The notes under the pieces are model-generated. The model saw only the letters and a program-made list of their open reading frames with translations. It had not been told where the DNA came from and searched no databases. From Caldisericum exile_A (GTDB taxonomy: Bacteria; Caldisericota; Caldisericia; Caldisericales; Caldisericaceae), in assembly GCF_047785965.1 (NCBI RefSeq), contig NZ_JBLOBF010000005.1, positions 49,405 through 113,404 on the forward strand: a DNA stretch of 64,000 nt. The letters are read 5' to 3'. Position 1 is the first letter of the stretch; every line of letters begins with the position of its first letter. The position numbers were made by a program, and so were the translations under genes. Below, in pieces: positions 35,183 to 44,968 of this stretch.

Positions 35183-36096
35183 GCTTTATCCCCCTCATAC
35201 TTACGGCCTGTCAATTTCAGAAAAACATCCTCAAGGTTTGGAGTTTTTGTTTGCAAATTCTTATAATTCGTTCCTTTAGCCTGCAGATAGCTTACTACGT
35301 TTTGCAAGAAGTCTCTACCTTTCCCATAAACAATAATTTCACTTTGGTTTCTTAGAACATCTAGAACACCTTTAATGCTCTTTAATTCTTCAATATTAGA
35401 TACATCTCCCTCAAAGATAATTCTTTCCTCAATTCCACTGGATTCTATAAGATTACGGGGAGTATCAAGCGCTACAATCTTACCGTGATCCATAATTGCA
35501 ACTCTATCACAAAGATATTCTGCTTCCTCCATATAGTGAGTCGTTAAAAATACCGTTCTTCCTTCGTCTCTCAACCCTTTAATTAATTCCCACATTGAGT
35601 GCCTTGCCTGCGGGTCAAGCCCTGTGGTAAGCTCATCAAGGAACACAATTTTCGGGTTCGAAACGAGCGCAAGGATAATTGAAAGCTTTTGCTTCTGTCC
35701 ACCGGAGAGTCTTGAAACATAAGAGTTTCTCTTTTCTGTAAGTTCAAATTTGTCCAGAAGCTCTGAGTAAGGAAGAGGGTTACTATAGAACGAAGAGAAG
35801 AGATTGCAGATTTCCCATACTTTAATCTTTGGGTCGTAAGAAGTTTCTTGAAGTTGAACACCAATAAGCTCATAGAGTTTTTCTCGCTCTTTGTAAGGCT
35901 CAAGCCCGAGTACGCTTATCGTTCCTCCGTCTGGTTTCCTTAAGCCTTCAATACACTCAATTGTCGTTGTCTTACCTGCACCGTTTGGTCCAACCATTCC
36001 AAAGATTTCTCCTTCGTTAATATCAAAACTAATTCCGTCAACGGCACGTAGAGTCCCGTAATCCTTAGTGAGATTTTGCACAGCAATGGCTTCCAT
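35179..36096 (-). CDS. ABC exporter ATPase (DrrA-like)
   Basis: ATPase partner of the permease gene. It has Walker A GPNGAGKTT near residue 36, signature RLSGGQKQKLSIILALV, Walker B IVFLDELTTGLDPQ (with L where EP is usual) and H-loop TTHYMEEAE. A C-terminal extension of about 90 residues is normal for the DrrA group. The ATG at 36096 is chosen because AAGGAGG lies just upstream; an in-frame upstream ATG (36117) includes the ribosome site. An IS-end-like repeat lies 35 bases before its start. It is the intact counterpart of the pseudogene at 30645. Confidence 0.92.
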   Translation of the reverse strand: MEAIAVQNLTKDYGTLRAVDGISFDINEGEIFGMVGPNGAGKTTTIECIEGLRKPDGGTISVLGLEPYKEREKLYELIGVQLQETSYDPKIKVWEICNLFSSFYSNPLPYSELLDKFELTEKRNSYVSRLSGGQKQKLSIILALVSNPKIVFLDELTTGLDPQARHSMWELIKGLRDEGRTVFLTTHYMEEAEYLCDRVAIMDHGKIVALDTPRNLIESSGIEERIIFEGDVSNIEELKSIKGVLDVLRNQSEIIVYGKGRDFLQNVVSYLQAKGTNYKNLQTKTPNLEDVFLKLTGRKYEGDKA

Positions 36097-36130
36097 AAAT
36101 TGCCTCCTTAAAAACACTTATTTATTATTT

Positions 36131-36206
36131 CCCGAATTGAGCAATTTTTCATCGCCCTATCACTCTAAGAGATGTTAACGCTTTTTTGAAAAAAATGCAA
36201 GTTTAC
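36131..36206. repeat. IS-end-like repeat, diverged copy
   Basis: Starts CCCGAATTGAGCAATTTTTC and then follows the shared pattern TATCACTCTAAGAGATGTTAACGCTTTTTTGAAAAAAATGCAAG. It has a short insertion relative to the copies at 37689 and 40473. It overlaps the broken 3' end of the pseudogene 36190-37661. Confidence 0.7.
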
Positions 36207-37661
36207 CTTTATAAGTTTTTCACCAGGGTTTTTACCTGTCCAAAAAGCTTCTTCTGGGGTTCCTTTCTTTTCAAAGACATTAAGAGAGACAAATGCATCA
36301 CTTCCGATAAGTGCTATATCATTCACAATAACATACTTCCCATCAAAATTAGTTGGAATTACAGTTTCAAGTTTATGAGTCTTTTATTTATTGCAAAGCA
36401 CTCGGCAGGTACACCTACGGGGTTTTCAACTGCTTTAAAAAGAATCCAATTATCATTCATTTCAATTTTATCAATATTTATCCAGTCTTTTTTAATTTCG
36501 ATTGTATAGTCTATTTTACCTGTACTAATGTTGTAAAGAGATATGTATTTAATTGTGCCTGATGGGTTGTTAATAGCATTTTTTTTGAGTTCCACAGGAA
36601 AACGCAATTTCATCTTCATAGACTGCAACTGCCCTAATTGCAGGAAATTCATTTTTGATTTCTTTATACTTTAAGGAAGAAAGACTTATTACTTCTGATG
36701 CAAGTTTCTTCTGCAAATCTTTTTTAATACTCTCTGAAAGTTCATTGCTATATTCAAACATCTTTGTTTTGTCGTTCCACACATACGCATCAACTTCAAT
36801 ATTAGTAACTTTTCCTGCGTCATCTTTATCAATTACTGACTGATATACCACAAGGTTTGAAGAAGAATCGGCTTTAAACTGAAGTCTTGCTTCATGCTTT
36901 ATTGAGGCACCGTCACAAAAAAACAATGGAGCAATTTTTCCATCTTTGTCTTTAAAATTTACAAGCTCGAGGTGTCCGTTCAAAGATTTGCATAACGTAT
37001 AATACTCCGTATACGCACCACCTGTGCCCATATCAACAATTGCAACAGGTTCAGGAGAAGTCCCTCCCGTAAGATACATAACCCTTTGGACATAAGGCTC
37101 ATTTCTAACACCGATATCACTGAACGCATCGTTAAGAGTATTAAGAAGAGTCTTTCCATCATAAAAGGCAAATTCATTAGAATAAGCATTGTCTATTTTG
37201 AACTTCTGAGTTGAAGGATCTTTCTTCACAATAAGAACCACAGGTACTTTTTCTGAAACTTCAAGGGTACCGTTTCCACCACTTGTAACCCACACAACAT
37301 AGCCTTTTACTTTCACAGTGAACTTATCTAACTTGTTCATCGAAGTAATTTCTATTCTATCAGGCCACGGGCTTGAGCAAACTCTTCCCAGTGCTTTAGA
37401 GGGCTCGAAAGTCCATTTTGAAAGCAAATTGTTTGTTAAAAATGGAGAATAAAGTTCCTTTATGTTTTGGGACACAATGTCTGAAAGTGCAACCATATCA
37501 ACCTTTGAAAGCGTTTTCCCAAACCCTTCAACAAGATTTGTAATTTCAGCCTTTTCAACACTTGTAACATGGCTAAACGTTTTAGGCACTAATAAAACCA
37601 AACCTATAATCAAAGCAACCAGGATTACAACAACCCCTGCAATTAAAATCTTTTTACTCAT
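36190..37661 (-). pseudogene. Frameshifted membrane-anchored protein of unknown function
   Basis: The first frame gives 363 residues starting with a signal/anchor helix (MSKKILIAGVVVILVALIIGLVLLVP) and running to 36570. At a run of eight T (36579-36586; eight A on the coding strand) the good frame shifts: ELKKNAINNPSGTIKYISLY continues for about 65 residues in another frame. A second shift near 36385 leads to ETVIPTNFDGKYVIVNDIALIG and GKNPGEKLIKVNL, ending in the IS-end-like repeat. The parts join into one extracytoplasmic protein of about 490 residues. AGGAGG precedes the ATG. I do not recognise the family. Homopolymer sequencing error or slippage could explain the first shift. Confidence 0.7.
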
Positions 37662-37795
37662 AAATACCTCCTCCTAATATAACTTTTTCCTAAATTGATC
37701 GATTTTTTATCACTCTAAAAAATGTTAATACTTTTTTGAAAAAATTGCAAGTTTTTTAACTATATATGAAAAATTTGGAGAATCGCTCAGGTTAG
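37644..37795. repeat. Repeated 5' cassette with IS-end-like sequence, copy 1
   Basis: Bases 37644-37766 match 40428-40550 with only about four differences. The shared piece covers the first six codons of the gene to the left (ATGAGTAAAAAGATTTTA on the minus strand), its AGGAGGAGG ribosome site, and a CCTAAATTGATCGATTTTTT element starting at 37689. Here the element is followed at 37768-37795 by AATTTGGAGAATCGCTCAGG, whose complement resembles its start. Together these could be a 100-bp element with imperfect inverted ends. Confidence 0.75.
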
Positions 37796-37879
37796 TTTAA
37801 AAACTATTTCGGTTGTAATAATGTAGATAATTTTCCCGTTTAGCGCTTCCACAATTGAGTTTATACTAAAAGGATTTGA

Positions 37880-38271
37880 AAAGGATTACACGGGTCGGCT
37901 AATTCTGGATTCATTTTTGCAATTTTTTCCACTTTGCGCCGAGATTTTCTGATTTATAAATTTCGCTGTCTTTGAGTGCAACATAAATCCTTTGAGGGCT
38001 CTTGCAACTAAAACATCTTGCAACTAAAACAGAATGTTGTAATAAGTCCTCCAAAAATATTCAGTTTGATTGGCTTGTAAGTGACAATTCCTTTCTCAGG
38101 TTGTGTTGAATATTCAACTTGTGTCTCAACATTTGGTGAGATAACCTTAACGGTCAGCTTTCCACTACCTGTTGTTTCATTCTTGCAGCCAAAGGTGCTT
38201 AGCAAAATAAGAGAAGTGAAATTAGGATTAAAAACTTTTTTATCTCTACCTCCTATGGTAGCATATCGCAT
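37880..38271 (-). pseudogene. Remnant of a BNR-repeat lipoprotein gene
   Basis: The minus strand reads a lipoprotein-like start (FNPNFTSLILLSTFGC) and KLTVKVISPNVETQVEYSTQP, then loses frame. Lower down, ALKDSEIYKSENLGAKWKKL in another frame matches the style of the Asp-box/BNR repeats in the intact neighbour 38253-40445. Most of the gene is missing. GGAGGTAGAG precedes the decayed start. Confidence 0.6.
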
Positions 38272-40445
38272 TGTTTATAAAACTCAATGTATTTATCGCT
38301 TACTTTCACTGTATAAAGGTCTCTTTTTATTGAGGTTACATCGATATATAATTCATCGTTATCGACTTTAAAATTGACAAATCCTTTAAGGAAAGTATCA
38401 GGGTCGAGAAGTTTGAAGGCGTTCTCTTTGATCAGCTTAAAAAGAAAGCCATCATTAAGAACATATAGAGTACCCTTAGAGTCAAAGGCAACGCTTGTGA
38501 CACTTCCAACAGGAAAATCAACTTTTGCAAAAGTTTTTCCGGAATCAGTTGACTTGTATAATCCGTCTCTAAATGATGTAACAAAAATTGTATAGTCATT
38601 CCCGTTTGGATAAACTGCTACACTTTGACTACCATCGATGTCAAAATTGTGAAGGAATTGCCAGGTTTTACCTTCATCATAAGAAACAATAAGTCCCTGA
38701 TCATTGCCTGCAAAGATGACTTTAGGGTTGTCAGGATTTGCAAAAACTATGCTCTTGAAGGTGTTGTCGTAATTTTCCTTAACAATTTTAAACGTTCTGC
38801 CGCCATCAGCCGACCTTACGATACCTTTTTCAGTTCCTAACAAAATTAGATTTGGGTTACTCTCACTAATAGCAATAGTTTTAACAAAACCGAAATCGTT
38901 TGTAAGAAGTTTAAAGCTCTTTCCAAAATCATTAGATACAAAGACACCCTTCCATGTTGCAAGATAAACACGGCGAGGATTCTTTGGGTCAATTGCTATT
39001 TGCTCAACAAAATTATTCGTTAGGTCAATATTTACGTTCGATATATTTTCAAAGTGCGCTCCAAAATCCTTTGACATAAGAATGTATTGTGGCTTTTTCC
39101 TACTCCATCCCAAAATGATAGCAGGATTCTCTGGATGTATTGCGATTGTATCAAGTGTCTCGCTCATTTTTTCAAAGTGATTTCCATAATTCGTTGAAAC
39201 GAAATTACCGGTGTAAATGACAGATGGATTTTTATATGAAGGAGCGATGAAATATCCAATGCTTTCCAAGGACCTATTACTTGAGCATAGTTCGTTAAGT
39301 GTAATTCCAATTGAGTCGTATGGCATAAACACTTGATTACCGTCATAAATTATCCTAACATTGTCTTTGAATGTTGGCAGCATTGAAGATTGAATGGTAA
39401 CATTTGCTCCCTTTGTAGTTGCCTCAAGGAGCTTTCCATCCCTTGAATACTTGGCATAGTCATATCCCCAAACGAGTAGGTCCCCATAAATTCTTAACTG
39501 CGCTTCTTGTCCATTCACATAAATTTTATAACAGTAAGGACACCCCGTTCTTACAACCTTTGGTTTGAAGTTTATGTTGCCATTTTTATTGGTTTTCAAT
39601 CCATAAACTCCAAGAAAAGTATTTAGAATTGGCGTGCCTTTTGCATCAGTGATAAGTACCTTTGCCTCTACCTCACCATTAACAGGCACTGCAATTGCAT
39701 TTTTGTATGCATTCTTGAAAATATCGTCTAATTTCGGTGTAGGTGAAACGATTGTGGGCTTATAGTCAACTTCAAAGGTGTATATTTCTTTTCCATTTGA
39801 AACAATTCTATACACACCCAATTCGTTAAATTCAACAATCTTAGAAAATTCTTTAATTCTACCTGATAATTTACTGGGATCTAAATTTCCATAAATGTCA
39901 GGAGGAAAAATCCTGGCATAGTCTCCTTTCGTTGTCTCGAAATGTATTTTCTTTTTGGATGGAAATACTATGTCGAACGAATCCAAAATTGTTATCCCAC
40001 TTACTGTATAAGTGCCTCCATAGAATATGTTGGAATAGGAAATTACACCTGCTGAACAACAGGCAAAATGTGGAACTGTATTAAATAGTATTGGACCTGT
40101 CGCCGCAAATAATAAACCTTCTTCTTTGCTTAGGGGTTTTTCAAGGACAACAGAGACGGTGTCAGTGTTATCTTTCACTTCTGCATCCTTCATCTCAACA
40201 TCAAGATAACCAGCTTTTCTAAACTTAATATAGTGCGTTCCAATAGTAAGTTCAACATCGACAGGCGTTGTAATTGGCTCCATGTTATCAATATACACAG
40301 TTGCACCTTCTGGCTCTGAATCAATATGGACAAGTTTAGTTTGAGGGTTGCTTAAATTTGTGCCACTATTTCGATTTTGTGAAACACCGCACCCTGTAAA
40401 GAACACAAGTGCAACAATTATTACAACTAAAATCTTTTTACTCAT
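38253..40445 (-). CDS. Lipoprotein with PEGA domain and BNR/Asp-box beta-propeller repeats
   Basis: A 730-residue surface lipoprotein. The signal peptide ends in lipobox FFTGC. A PEGA domain (VHIDSEPEGATVYIDN to KFRKAGYLDVEM) lies at about residues 38-85. The C-terminal half carries several BNR/Asp-box type repeats with the pattern N-P-x-x-V-Y/I-x-x-G-x-x-x-S-x-D-x-G-x-T-F, for example SADGGRTFKIV, SYDEGKTWQFL and STDSGKTFAKV. Such proteins form propellers used for binding or glycan cleavage; no catalytic set can be identified. AGGAGGAGG precedes the ATG, inside a repeated cassette. Its 3' end overlaps the upstream remnant by 19 bases. Confidence 0.8.
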   Translation of the reverse strand: MSKKILVVIIVALVFFTGCGVSQNRNSGTNLSNPQTKLVHIDSEPEGATVYIDNMEPITTPVDVELTIGTHYIKFRKAGYLDVEMKDAEVKDNTDTVSVVLEKPLSKEEGLLFAATGPILFNTVPHFACCSAGVISYSNIFYGGTYTVSGITILDSFDIVFPSKKKIHFETTKGDYARIFPPDIYGNLDPSKLSGRIKEFSKIVEFNELGVYRIVSNGKEIYTFEVDYKPTIVSPTPKLDDIFKNAYKNAIAVPVNGEVEAKVLITDAKGTPILNTFLGVYGLKTNKNGNINFKPKVVRTGCPYCYKIYVNGQEAQLRIYGDLLVWGYDYAKYSRDGKLLEATTKGANVTIQSSMLPTFKDNVRIIYDGNQVFMPYDSIGITLNELCSSNRSLESIGYFIAPSYKNPSVIYTGNFVSTNYGNHFEKMSETLDTIAIHPENPAIILGWSRKKPQYILMSKDFGAHFENISNVNIDLTNNFVEQIAIDPKNPRRVYLATWKGVFVSNDFGKSFKLLTNDFGFVKTIAISESNPNLILLGTEKGIVRSADGGRTFKIVKENYDNTFKSIVFANPDNPKVIFAGNDQGLIVSYDEGKTWQFLHNFDIDGSQSVAVYPNGNDYTIFVTSFRDGLYKSTDSGKTFAKVDFPVGSVTSVAFDSKGTLYVLNDGFLFKLIKENAFKLLDPDTFLKGFVNFKVDNDELYIDVTSIKRDLYTVKVSDKYIEFYKQCDMLP

Positions 40446-40550
40446 AAATACCTCCTCCTAATATAACTTTTTCCTAAATTGATCGATTTTTTATCACTCT
40501 AAAAAATGCTAATACTTTTTTGAAAAATTTGCAAGTTTTTTGACTATATT
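40428..40550. repeat. Repeated 5' cassette with IS-end-like sequence, copy 2
   Basis: Second copy of the 123-bp cassette described at 37644. It includes the start region of the 730-residue lipoprotein gene, its ribosome site and the CCTAAATTGATCGATTTTTT element from 40473. Confidence 0.8.
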
Positions 40551-42130
40551 ATTTTCTGTCTTTTATTTCTTTGTATTCATAGCTCTTTTCATTCGAATAC
40601 ATTTTGTTCTATTTAAAGTAGTGTGAATGTGCGCAATATCATGAATAATCTGGATAGTTTTACTGTATTTTATAAATTCTAAGCATAGTTACCCTATCCT
40701 TTTATCTAAGGAAGAGAATTAGAGAAATTGATTAACCTGTCTCTATGCAATAACAGGTGGATTATTACGTCTTTCCCAAAGTAACGGAATGTTCAGCCCC
40801 TCACAAATATACTGAGAGACTTTGAGAATGATTCTTCTTCCTGTATGGATAAGTTTCCCTGACAAGATCGATGAGCTTTCTCCTCACTGTTGTAGGATAA
40901 CTCTTTCTATCAATGATACCCTTTGCTATATCTCTTTTACATGACTCATAGAGAAAGTTTGACTTGACTATTGAATAGGAACCTGCTCATAAAGATTGCA
41001 GGTTACAGAAGAATAAGAATGTTGCATTGGGAAGAAATCTTTTGAAAGGCATCTCTTCTGTCCCAAACTCTTTCAATGCCCTGTTAATAAGTTCATCATT
41101 ACCTCTATCATGGTATGATTCAATGATTGTTTTCCCATAAAGTATTCTTCCTTTCCTAACTTTAATGAAGATATCATTGAGTTCTTCGTCAATACCAAGA
41201 TTTGTATAGATTATCCTGTCTTCCTCCGATGCGTTGGGAAGTACTGTTTCTCCTTCATCGTTTACGAAGGACTTGAGGTATATAGCATACCTTCCTTTAT
41301 CTCAACTTTTTCTTTTGTCAATGAAGTCTACAAACTCCCATATATTTTCTTTTTCAATATAGTTATTGAATTTCTCACTGTATCAGAATGGTTTATGGAT
41401 TTTCCTCCCCTAAAAACAGCATCAATGAGATATCCATTCCAATAGACCTGTAGCGGCTGAAACCCTTTTACTCCTTTGTACGTCGGTGAAACACCTTCTC
41501 GTATCTTTGCATCATTATTATCCATCACCATAGTGCATCGCCTTGGATAACAATATCAGGTTTCTCCATATTTAATCTCCATATGAACAGGTCTTGAAGA
41601 AGTTTTCTAGACTTCCATAATCTTGCAGGAGAAAATGACTTGAAGAACCTCTTTGCACTGTGGAAACTCAACATCCCCATAACACTGTTTTCTATTGTTT
41701 CTACATATCCTCTATCCTTCGCCATGTCGTCAAAATGTGTTAAATGGAATGATGCCATCTCACGAGGGAACAGAAAAGCTGCTTGAATGTGTTTTCAATT
41801 GGTATTCCTTTCCTTCTTTTTCTCATACTCCCAAAGTATTTGTTTGTGAGAGAGTATATCCCTATCTTCGAAAGGTACCTTGCAAACAGCACAGGACCTG
41901 ATCTGTCGGATAGTGTAACTGATGTTTTCTCAATACTATCTATCTGTATCTCATACGCGTTCTTCCTGTTTGGATTTTTTATTTTTGTTTATCATATTGT
42001 CACCTTGTAATATTGTGCTTCACCTACTGGGTGAAGCACCTTTTACTTTTATACATGCCACAATTATATATTACATCAGCATTTCTTGCAAGAAAGATGT
42101 GAGAACAATTTGGAGAATCGTTCAGTTAGG
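40473..42130. mobile_element. Decayed insertion sequence (about 1.66 kb) with IS1380-like transposase remnant
   Basis: The left end CCTAAATTGATCGATT and the complement of the right end (CCTAACTGAACGATT, from 42107-42130) are imperfect inverted repeats. The DNA between them holds a broken DDE transposase on the minus strand. The 1,658-bp length suits IS1380-type elements. No clear target duplication is seen; TTTT precedes and TTAA follows. Assigning the IS family is from protein style only. Confidence 0.6.
40650..41960 (-). pseudogene. Broken DDE transposase
   Basis: Read from right to left in shifting frames. PVLFARYLSKIGIYSLTNKYF is N-terminal. ASFHLTHFDDMAKDRGYVETIE and MGMLSFHSAKRFFKSFSPARLW follow. 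MVMDNNDAKIREGVSPTYKGVKGFQPLQ is the catalytic DDE core, and FRGGKSINHSDTVRNSI comes next. NEEL-type and LKEFGTEEMPFKRFLPNA segments lie lower, with a C-terminal RKLIDLVRETYPYRKK. Stops and frame changes occur between most blocks, so it is inactive. The PTYKGVKGFQPLQ block is typical of IS1380/IS4-like transposases. Confidence 0.75.
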
Positions 42131-42165
42131 TTAAATAAATTTATAAGTTAGATGTGGAGGGAAGA

Positions 42166-42660
42166 ATGATAGATCCAGATTCAAAATTTGTTAATATGCT
42201 CAACATAAACATTCATTATAAAGATTTTGGTTTTGTAAATACACATTCTTACTTGTCCATGGATTTGGTGCTCACGCTTTTTCATTCGATTCTGTAACGG
42301 AAGGTTTGTCAAAATTAGGAAAAGTTATTGCACTTGATTTATCAGGCTTTGTGCTTTCCGAAAGGTCTCTAAATGATGTAGATGGAATTAATCCTTACAG
42401 CAGAAAAGGAAAAGCCGAGGTCTTAAAGGCATTTATTGAGAAATTTGACTTTAACAATGTTGTTCTTGTTGGTAATTCAATGAGTGGAAGTATTGAATTT
42501 AACTATACTTCAAGGTACCCCAATGGATTAAATGTGCTTGTTTTTTGAAGCACCTATTGTTGGATATTATTTTTTATTTCCTGTATGTGTGAAGCAAATA
42601 ACGCAGCACTCGACACTGTGATTTGTAAAGCTTACTATGACAAATCAAAGCTGATTGTAC
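42166..42660 (+). pseudogene. Broken alpha/beta hydrolase
   Basis: A GTGGAGGG ribosome site precedes ATG 42166. The first frame reads LNINIHYKDFG and is lost. A second frame gives LSKLGKVIALDLSGFVLSERSL, NPYSRKGKAEVLKAFIEKFDF and VVLVGNSMSGSIEFNYTSRYPNG, i.e. the fold's nucleophile elbow with GNSMSG in place of GNSMGG. A third frame adds EAPIVG and KAYYDKSKL. Frameshifts and the missing C-terminus, including the histidine, make it inactive. It follows directly on the right end of the decayed IS. Confidence 0.8.
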
Positions 42661-43030
42661 TACCTTATAACTGCTTCTAAAGATATTGATTTTTAAAGAC
42701 TTTAATCTGAAAATACTTGAAATGATTGGCTTAAATGATTAAATTGTGTCGAAAATAATTTATTAAATTTTGCTTCGTTATCGAATGGTGCAAAACTTGT
42801 TTAAATATATCAATGTATTCATATGCCTCACAAATGGAAACTCAAAGAATTTCTATATAGTTTAGAAAATTTTTGGAAAAAAATAATTTATAAGCTTAAT
42901 TTCTACTTCTTTAAAAATTAAACATCTCAATCGTGATTTTAAGAATCTTTTTAAAAAATTTTTGTGTTCTTTCAAGAAATATGAAACTTTTTCCAAACAT
43001 TTTGTATCTAATATTATAGGAGGTGGAAAA
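42661..43030. other. AT-rich gene-free stretch before the lipoprotein gene
   Basis: No coding frame with a ribosome site. It holds the presumed promoter of the gene at 43031 (TTTCCAA and TATTAT in its last 45 bases), which I cannot place with certainty. Its last part (about 42981-43014) is repeated at 32914-32946. Confidence 0.4.
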
Positions 43031-44023
43031 ATGAGAAAGATATTGGGGAGCAAAAGAATTAAATTATTAGTGTTTGTTTTAGTTTTTATTATGGTTTTTT
43101 TGTTAGGTTGTAAGGTAAAAACTATCAATAACCCCAAGCTAACCCAAAACATAAACAATATTATTGTTCCTGAAAATAACGGGATTGTTGCAGTTTATAT
43201 TTCACCTAAAAACGGTGGGGTATTAAGCGATAATGATTTAAAAGCGTATCCCGAGATTCTTAAGGTAAATGATTTTGAATCGCTTTTAACCATTACAAGT
43301 AGGTATATTATCCCTATCTGGATTGATAAAGATGCAATAGATATGCTTCCAGAAGGTTGGATTAATGAATTTCCACAAAAATTTTATCCAGTTATATTTG
43401 TAGGATATGGAAATCCCCTTTATGCAATGCGCGACAAACTTGAACTACCTATTTTTGGACCCTATGTGGATTGGAGCAAACAAGATTTAGAACAGGGATT
43501 TTGTACCTGGATGATCACGGTAACTGCAGAAGGTGGTATATCTTCGACTCTTAAAGGATATAAAGGGGATGTAAATATTTCTAAGATTCTTGAAATGAGT
43601 AACAGCCTATTTAAGGAATGCTTCAGAATTCTTAAATACACAAATAATGAGTATGGTTTTAATTTTTACTTGCCTTTGACGTGGAACGGCTATAAGGTAA
43701 TAGAGGATAAATGGACTGGTTACAAATTTGGTGCAAGTGGTGATGAGATTGCTGAAACTGGTCCTATCTTGATAATAAGAGACTCAGAGTGGACTGAAGA
43801 AGAGCCAACTCAGGTTATTCCTATTATGATTTTCACTATTTCACAGTGGAACGACCTTAAAAAAGAAAAGTTTCACATAGGTGCAGCACCAATCGGACCA
43901 ACAGAGCTTGGCAGGAACTCAAAATATGTTTTTGCGCTACCTGCTCGTTATAATTATGCCTTTCCTAAAGGATTTGAAGTAGTCGATGAAATAATGCAAA
44001 GTAATCCCCTTGAGGCGTTTTGA
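43031..44023 (+). CDS. Putative lipoprotein, full-length copy
   Basis: A 330-residue exported protein with a signal peptide ending in lipobox FLLGC. The ATG at 43031 is preceded by AGGAGGTGG; the longer ORF from 42962 has no ribosome site. The mature protein is rich in aromatic residues (GYGNPLYAMRDKLELPIFGPYVDW, FNFYLPLTWNGYKVIEDKW) and ends with KGFEVVDEIMQSNPLEAF. I do not recognise a family. It is the parent, or an equal sister, of the truncated copy at 32914-33577. Confidence 0.75.
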   Translation: MRKILGSKRIKLLVFVLVFIMVFLLGCKVKTINNPKLTQNINNIIVPENNGIVAVYISPKNGGVLSDNDLKAYPEILKVNDFESLLTITSRYIIPIWIDKDAIDMLPEGWINEFPQKFYPVIFVGYGNPLYAMRDKLELPIFGPYVDWSKQDLEQGFCTWMITVTAEGGISSTLKGYKGDVNISKILEMSNSLFKECFRILKYTNNEYGFNFYLPLTWNGYKVIEDKWTGYKFGASGDEIAETGPILIIRDSEWTEEEPTQVIPIMIFTISQWNDLKKEKFHIGAAPIGPTELGRNSKYVFALPARYNYAFPKGFEVVDEIMQSNPLEAF

Positions 44024-44038
44024 ATTTTTGTTTAAAAA

Positions 44039-44410
44039 GTCATATCGAGCAAAGTAAGATATCTACTCTGTTTATATTGGAGAGATTTACAAGTCTTCCC
44101 CTCAACTTCCCTAAAAGAGGAGATTTCTCCTCACTTCGTTCGTCGAAATGACGTCGCAATGTCATTCCGAAGCCAATTTTCATTTGTCATTCCGAAGGCT
44201 TTAGCCTGAGGAATCTCCAATATTAGAAAGGGGGCATCCCCCTTTCTAACTTACCCCCTAAGGCTTCCCTCCAACTTCCTTAAAAGGAGGAGAATCCTCG
44301 TCACTTCGTTCCTCGGATTGACAATTCTTTTGTGTATTTTTTTGGAGAGTATTGGGGGGGGCGATTTGTTGCCCCCTCAAAATATTGAGATTTCTCACAT
44401 TCGTTCGAAG
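44039..44410. repeat. Hairpin-rich repeat block, copy B
   Basis: Same modules as the block at 20257-20930. They are a GTCATATCGAGC...GATATCTAC unit (44039-44068), a GAGGAGATTTCTCC and CGTTCGTCGAAATGACG unit, and GTCATTCCGAAGGC...GAGGAATCTCC (about 44187-44218). An AGAAAGGGGG / CCCCCTTTCT hairpin with three-base loop (44225-44234 with 44238-44247) and a diverged GGGGGGGCGATTTGTTGCCCCC hairpin near 44354-44384 complete the set. Confidence 0.85.
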
Positions 44411-44499
44411 CGACGATACCTTCACGTTTCTGAATTCATTAAGCCAAGAAGGTAGTGAAAACTTCGCATATCTTCCAAAATTCCTCATTTGCAAGAAAA

Positions 44500-44884
44500 A
44501 ATGTAATTATTGAGACAAAAGACACAGGATCTGCAATTATAGGCAAAGGATGGTTTTATAGGTGTTGGTTCAGGCGTTTTAAAATTTGACAATGGTTTTA
44601 ACCTCAAATGGGCAAAAAGAAACAATAAAATATCACTTAGCTATGTCGATGTAAGGGATCAATATGTTGTTGCAATCGGAAACTTAAGCTTCCTAAAAGA
44701 GAAAGTCAACAATAACGAAATTTTTGCAATTAAATTTCCCGAAGATAATCTTAAAGGTTTCGGTTTTACAGATTTTAGTGTAAAAGAAGAATCTGAAACT
44801 CCCGATATTAATGAAACGCTGAATTTAAAAACTCAAAATATAAATGTGAGTTCTAAGCCTTTTCAATTTGAATTCTCAAATTAA
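44500..44884 (+). pseudogene. C-terminal remnant of an unidentified protein gene
   Basis: An open frame from about 44556 to the stop at 44884 reads FIGVGSGVLKFDNGF, NLKWAKRNNKISLSYVDVRDQ and KFPEDNLKGFGFTDFSVKEE. An out-of-frame piece before it (VIIETKDTGSAIIGKG) fits the same protein. No start or ribosome site exists; the 5' part ends at repeat block B. It resembles the beta-rich extracytoplasmic proteins of this region but cannot be assigned. Confidence 0.6.
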
Positions 44885-44968
44885 AACAGTGTGAAAGTAC
44901 ATTTTAATAGGTAAAATTGGCTATTAAGTGCTATAATGTAGAGGAAAAATTTTTTGGAGGTAAGAAAA

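Noticed and set aside
41695..42134. Plus-strand frames over the transposase remnant
   Set aside because: Antisense shadows; the minus strand has recognisable DDE transposase blocks.
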